From NCBI RefSeq assembly GCF_937616625.2, contig NC_065577.1:20101501-20165500 (forward strand): a stretch of 64,000 nucleotides of DNA, read 5' to 3'. The notes under the pieces are model-generated. The model saw nothing but the letters and a program-made list of their open reading frames with translations, was not told the origin of the DNA and did no database searches. Numbering within the stretch: position 1 is the stretch's first letter; each line of letters starts with the position of its first letter. The DNA is from Mercurialis annua (taxonomy: Eukaryota; Streptophyta; Magnoliopsida; Malpighiales; Euphorbiaceae). The position numbers and the translations under genes are program-made. Shown one piece after another: positions 60,955-64,000 of the stretch.

Positions 60955-63740
60955 TGTAATATCCCCTAAAAAATTTAATTTATTCTCGATGAAATTTTGG
61001 AAATTTTCGGGTTCTTTTCGGTAGTGGTTTGGGTTGTGGTTCAACCGAGAGGGTTGAACCACTCTCTTTAAAATTAGGTCTCAAAGAAACCTGATTTTGA
61101 AGAGAGCTTCGAACGAAACTCAAGGTCTCGTACGAGACCTTAATAAATAAGGCATGGTCTCGTACGTGACCATGGTTCTCGAACGAGAACAGTGTGAAAA
61201 TTGCTGTTCTCGTTCGAGAACAGCGCACCCTTGCGTGAGGGGCATTTCAGACCTTCGCACCTCCCATCCCTATCTATATTTACGTTTTAATTCAACCGTA
61301 ATCTACTCTCCATGCTGAAAATAAACTCCAGCCTCCATTATCTTGTTATATCACTGAGAAATCGCTGCTCAATTCCCTTCCAAAGTCCGGTGTTCGTCGG
61401 TAAGATTTTGTAATCCTTATTTCAGTTTTAGTTTAAAAGCAACCTTCAGTATATTGAATCGTTCTTGCTCGTTTTTTGGACCGAAATCAGAACCATTTGA
61501 TCCCAGAGATTATAGACTCGATCCTCTACGATTCTAAAGTTTCGGAATCGGAAACGGTACGCTATTTTCTTCGTTTGAGCAATCGTCGTTGTATTATTCG
61601 GCTTGAATTCAGTTTTAAGCCATCGCCGGACGATCTAGACTCGCGTACCTTCGATCCCCCACTTTGATTTCGCAAAATGGTACGTAATCGACCTCGTTTC
61701 AATCGCCGTACGGTTTCCGTTTTAAGGTTTCACAATCTATTTTGCTTGGAGTGTTCTTTACTGCCGAATCCCTTACTTGGCTGGACTATATCTTTGCTGC
61801 ATTTGAAATTATAAATCACTGCTTATGTTAGGTGTTTGTTGATTTAGCTCAGTTTAAAATCATCCCTTCGTTTTACGGATTGTTGTTCATCGTTTCTTCT
61901 AAAACGAACAAACACAGTGGGTTGGATCATTTCGTATTTATTTTGAATTCATGATTGTGATATGTTGAAATCAAGTAATTATTGGATTAAATAATTAAAG
62001 AGTTGTAAAGATTGTTGATTAATGGATTAATGAATTGTGCCTCATAGTTTCAGTAACTTGTTTTATGAAGAAAAATGGTGTCTTGGAGGGATTTTGGGTT
62101 TAAATGAGGAAGGTGGCTAATTAGCCATTATAGTTATCAAATTGTTTTGTTTAAAACAAACAAATCCTTAACGTTAAACTTTAACTAATAACTTGAATTT
62201 TATTTTGATTTATGAATTAAATATGTAAAACGATAATTAATATAATTACTCGGGTAATTATACTTAACTTCGAAATTCGATTTGGTATAAATTGGCTAAA
62301 TTACAATTTAGCCCCTAAACATTTTAAAAACTTATTTAAGTAAGTTTTTGATTAGTAATGTTATATTTGGTATTAATTATAAACAAAAGTAATTAATTTG
62401 ATTTTAAATATCAAATTGGCTAAAGTACAATTTAGTCCCTAAATTGGAAAAGTGCAGTTTAGTCCCTAATTGGCTAAAGTATAATTTAGTCCCTAAACTT
62501 TATTAAACTTAAAATGGTTAGATTTTTGGGTTGTAACTTGGGTTACTTGAAATTTAAGTTATTGAGTTCTGCTTTTAAAATGGTTTATTATTTTATGGAA
62601 TTATTTTATAAATATAAACTCGGGTTTATATTTGATAAACATTTTGAGTCGGGTTAGACTTGGGTCACCCGACAAGTGAGGTTAGCTTGGTAGTTATTGG
62701 TAACTCGGCTAACCCACTATTTGGAAATTAATTATTATTTAAATATTTTTATATAATATTTGTAAAATGGATATTTAAACGAGTACTCAATAGACTTGTA
62801 TTAATTGGACTTTATTACCTATTGGGTATTTTTGTGTTGTTCTGGATTGTTTAATTCCGACGTGTTATTTGTGCTAGTCCTATGTGGTGTCTAGTACTCT
62901 CTAGAGTTAGGGTCAATTTTTAATAATTATTTTATTTGTCTAGACCCGTCTACTGTTCGTGCTTCAGAGGCGAACCAGGATTAGATGCTTGCCGGTTATC
63001 ACGTGGATTAGCAAGCAGTGAGTTTGTACTTACTATTTACCGCTTTATTAAGTAAATTGTTATTTTAATATTAAATATATATATTGTATGTATATTGCGA
63101 ACTGTTTTATATTATGGCTCTTAGTTGGAACATGCTAACAAATGGGCATCATTAGGACTTCGTGCGCACCGGTAATAATCTGGGTAAGGTATTTATGGAA
63201 ATGTGGTAACTCGGTGTGAGCATAGCTCTCGGGACCAAATAGAGTAACTCGGTGTAGCACAGCACTCGGGACTCTGGATATGGTAACTCGGTGTAGCTCA
63301 ACTCTCGGGACCAGGCCTATTGGATTATGTTTATTATTTAGAATTGTGGATTAAGGTTCCAACTACTATTCGTAATATCGTGGTTAAATGTTTTAAACGT
63401 TTTAAAGGTTTTCCACTTGATAAATATAAATAGTGGTATAAACTCATCTCAGTATATCTGACCCCGTTGTTTTCCCAATTTTTCACAGGGTTATGATCTG
63501 AGAGAGTCTGGTGATCTCCGCATTTACGTTTCCTCAGAGGTTCCTTTTATTTTAGTAGAACTATCAACTATTTTATTCTTAGACCGCAGTAGTTGACTAG
63601 ACGTCTTTATTTTATTACAGTTGTTTGCCGGATTAGTCCGACTGGATATATTGCTTTGGCATGTTTATACTGTTTACTCTATTTGCTTTTATGCCATATT
63701 GGAGACTCGTAGTTGAACGAGTATTTATAATTGATAAATC
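60955..63740 (+). mobile_element. Ty3/gypsy LTR C, right end interrupted
   Basis: Begins TGTAATATCCCC directly after satellite. It runs parallel to LTR B: dyad cluster at 61036-61224, CGCGTACCTTCGATCCCC (61643, compare 35352), TAGACTTGGGTCACCC (62656), the 27-bp repeats (62413-62500), GAGGCGAACCAGGATTAG (62966), the AACTCGGTGT repeats (63207-63314), and CTCAGTATATCTGACCCCG (63449). Near 63690-63735 it resembles LTR A (TTATGCCATATTGGAGACTC), then breaks off before the GGTTGCCCCCGAGC block and the GTGACA end. The remainder and any internal region are not in the window. Exact break point is uncertain by about 10 bp. Confidence 0.88.
61036..61224. repeat. Cluster of palindromes with TCTCG-NN-CGAGA core in LTR C
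   Basis: Dyads: 61036-61062 (arms GTGGTTCAACC and GGTTGAACCAC, centre GAGAG); 61122-61141, a perfect 20-bp palindrome (AAGGTCTCGTACGAGACCTT); 61153-61174 (CATGGTC ... GACCATG, one mismatched pair); 61175-61190 (arms GTTCTCG, centre AA); 61203-61224 (arms GCTGTTCTCG, centre TT). Same place and core as in LTR B, but the outer arms differ. Confidence 0.9.
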
Positions 63741-64000
63741 ACTAACTGGGATCCGAGCTTCTATCAGCCTGCACACCACAAACAGAACAGAGGTCAGAAG
63801 GAACTCCGGTGGGGGTCACCGGACGTTCACTCTGACGCTCAAGTAAGTATTTCAAGTAGGGGAAGAAGAAGAAGAAGAGAAAGAATAATTCTGAGAGTAG
63901 AGAAAAAGAAGTTACCTAGGGTTTATCCTGAAACCCTCTATTTATAGTTAGGGTTTAATGACAAACCTGCCTTGCTGGCAGGCTGTGAGCCAAGTGGTCT
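63741..64000 (-). mobile_element. Partial LTR-like sequence on minus strand, runs off the window
   Basis: Sequence unrelated to LTR C that replaces its expected end. It holds GGGGGTCACCGGACGTTCAC, a purine tract of GAAGAAGAAGAAGAAG type (about 63861-63885), and on the minus strand TATAAATAG at 63938-63946 between two AAACCCTA-type motifs. The TATA box followed on its own strand by leader-like sequence suggests a reversed LTR or promoter of another element inserted into LTR C. Family not identified. Confidence 0.4.

Noticed and set aside
63870..63960. Telomere-type repeats (AAACCCTA motifs)
   Set aside because: Only two or three isolated motifs near a TATA box; not a tandem telomeric tract.

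Overview
The window is a piece of plant nuclear heterochromatin, most likely from a flowering plant. The evidence is a plant CACTA (En/Spm-type) DNA transposon, a plant chromovirus-type Ty3/gypsy retrotransposon with tRNA-Met primer binding sites, a plant Ty1/copia element, and a very long AT-rich satellite array. I see no ordinary host gene, rRNA gene or tRNA gene. Every protein-coding stretch belongs to a transposable element, and each one is broken.

Layout: (1) 1-14160 is a tandem array of a 60-bp satellite in one orientation, with about 2.25-kb higher-order duplications. (2) 14161-37633 is a cluster of retroelements: a reversed solo LTR (14161-16153), a truncated and mutated copia element (16154-20399), a gypsy LTR with a primer site and a non-coding internal region (20400-27300), and a second gypsy element whose 5' LTR is cut (27301-29171), followed by gag-pol (29516-34605) and a full 3' LTR (34723-37633). 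(3) 37634-42405 and 50676-60954 are the same 60-bp satellite in the opposite orientation. (4) 42409-50672 is an 8.3-kb CACTA transposon inside that array, flanked by the 3-bp duplication TGT. It carries a tnp2-type transposase (TnpD-like) and a Transposase_24-type (TnpA-like) gene, both on the minus strand and both interrupted. (5) 60955 to about 63740 is a third gypsy LTR, itself interrupted near the right edge by a minus-strand LTR-like sequence.

The elements do not work together as a pathway. They record successive insertions into and around a satellite array, followed by rearrangement and mutational decay. Many premature stops sit where the protein family has Gln, Trp or Arg, as expected from deamination of methylated cytosine. 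The least explained signals are: the satellite monomer, with AACGTT palindromes at 10-, 20- and 30-bp spacings and one stop-free frame of 20 codons; the reversal of array orientation across the retroelement cluster; a cluster of dyads with a TCTCG-NN-CGAGA core in the gypsy LTRs, whose arms change symmetrically between copies; and a 276-bp foldback upstream of the CACTA transposase that could give double-stranded RNA.
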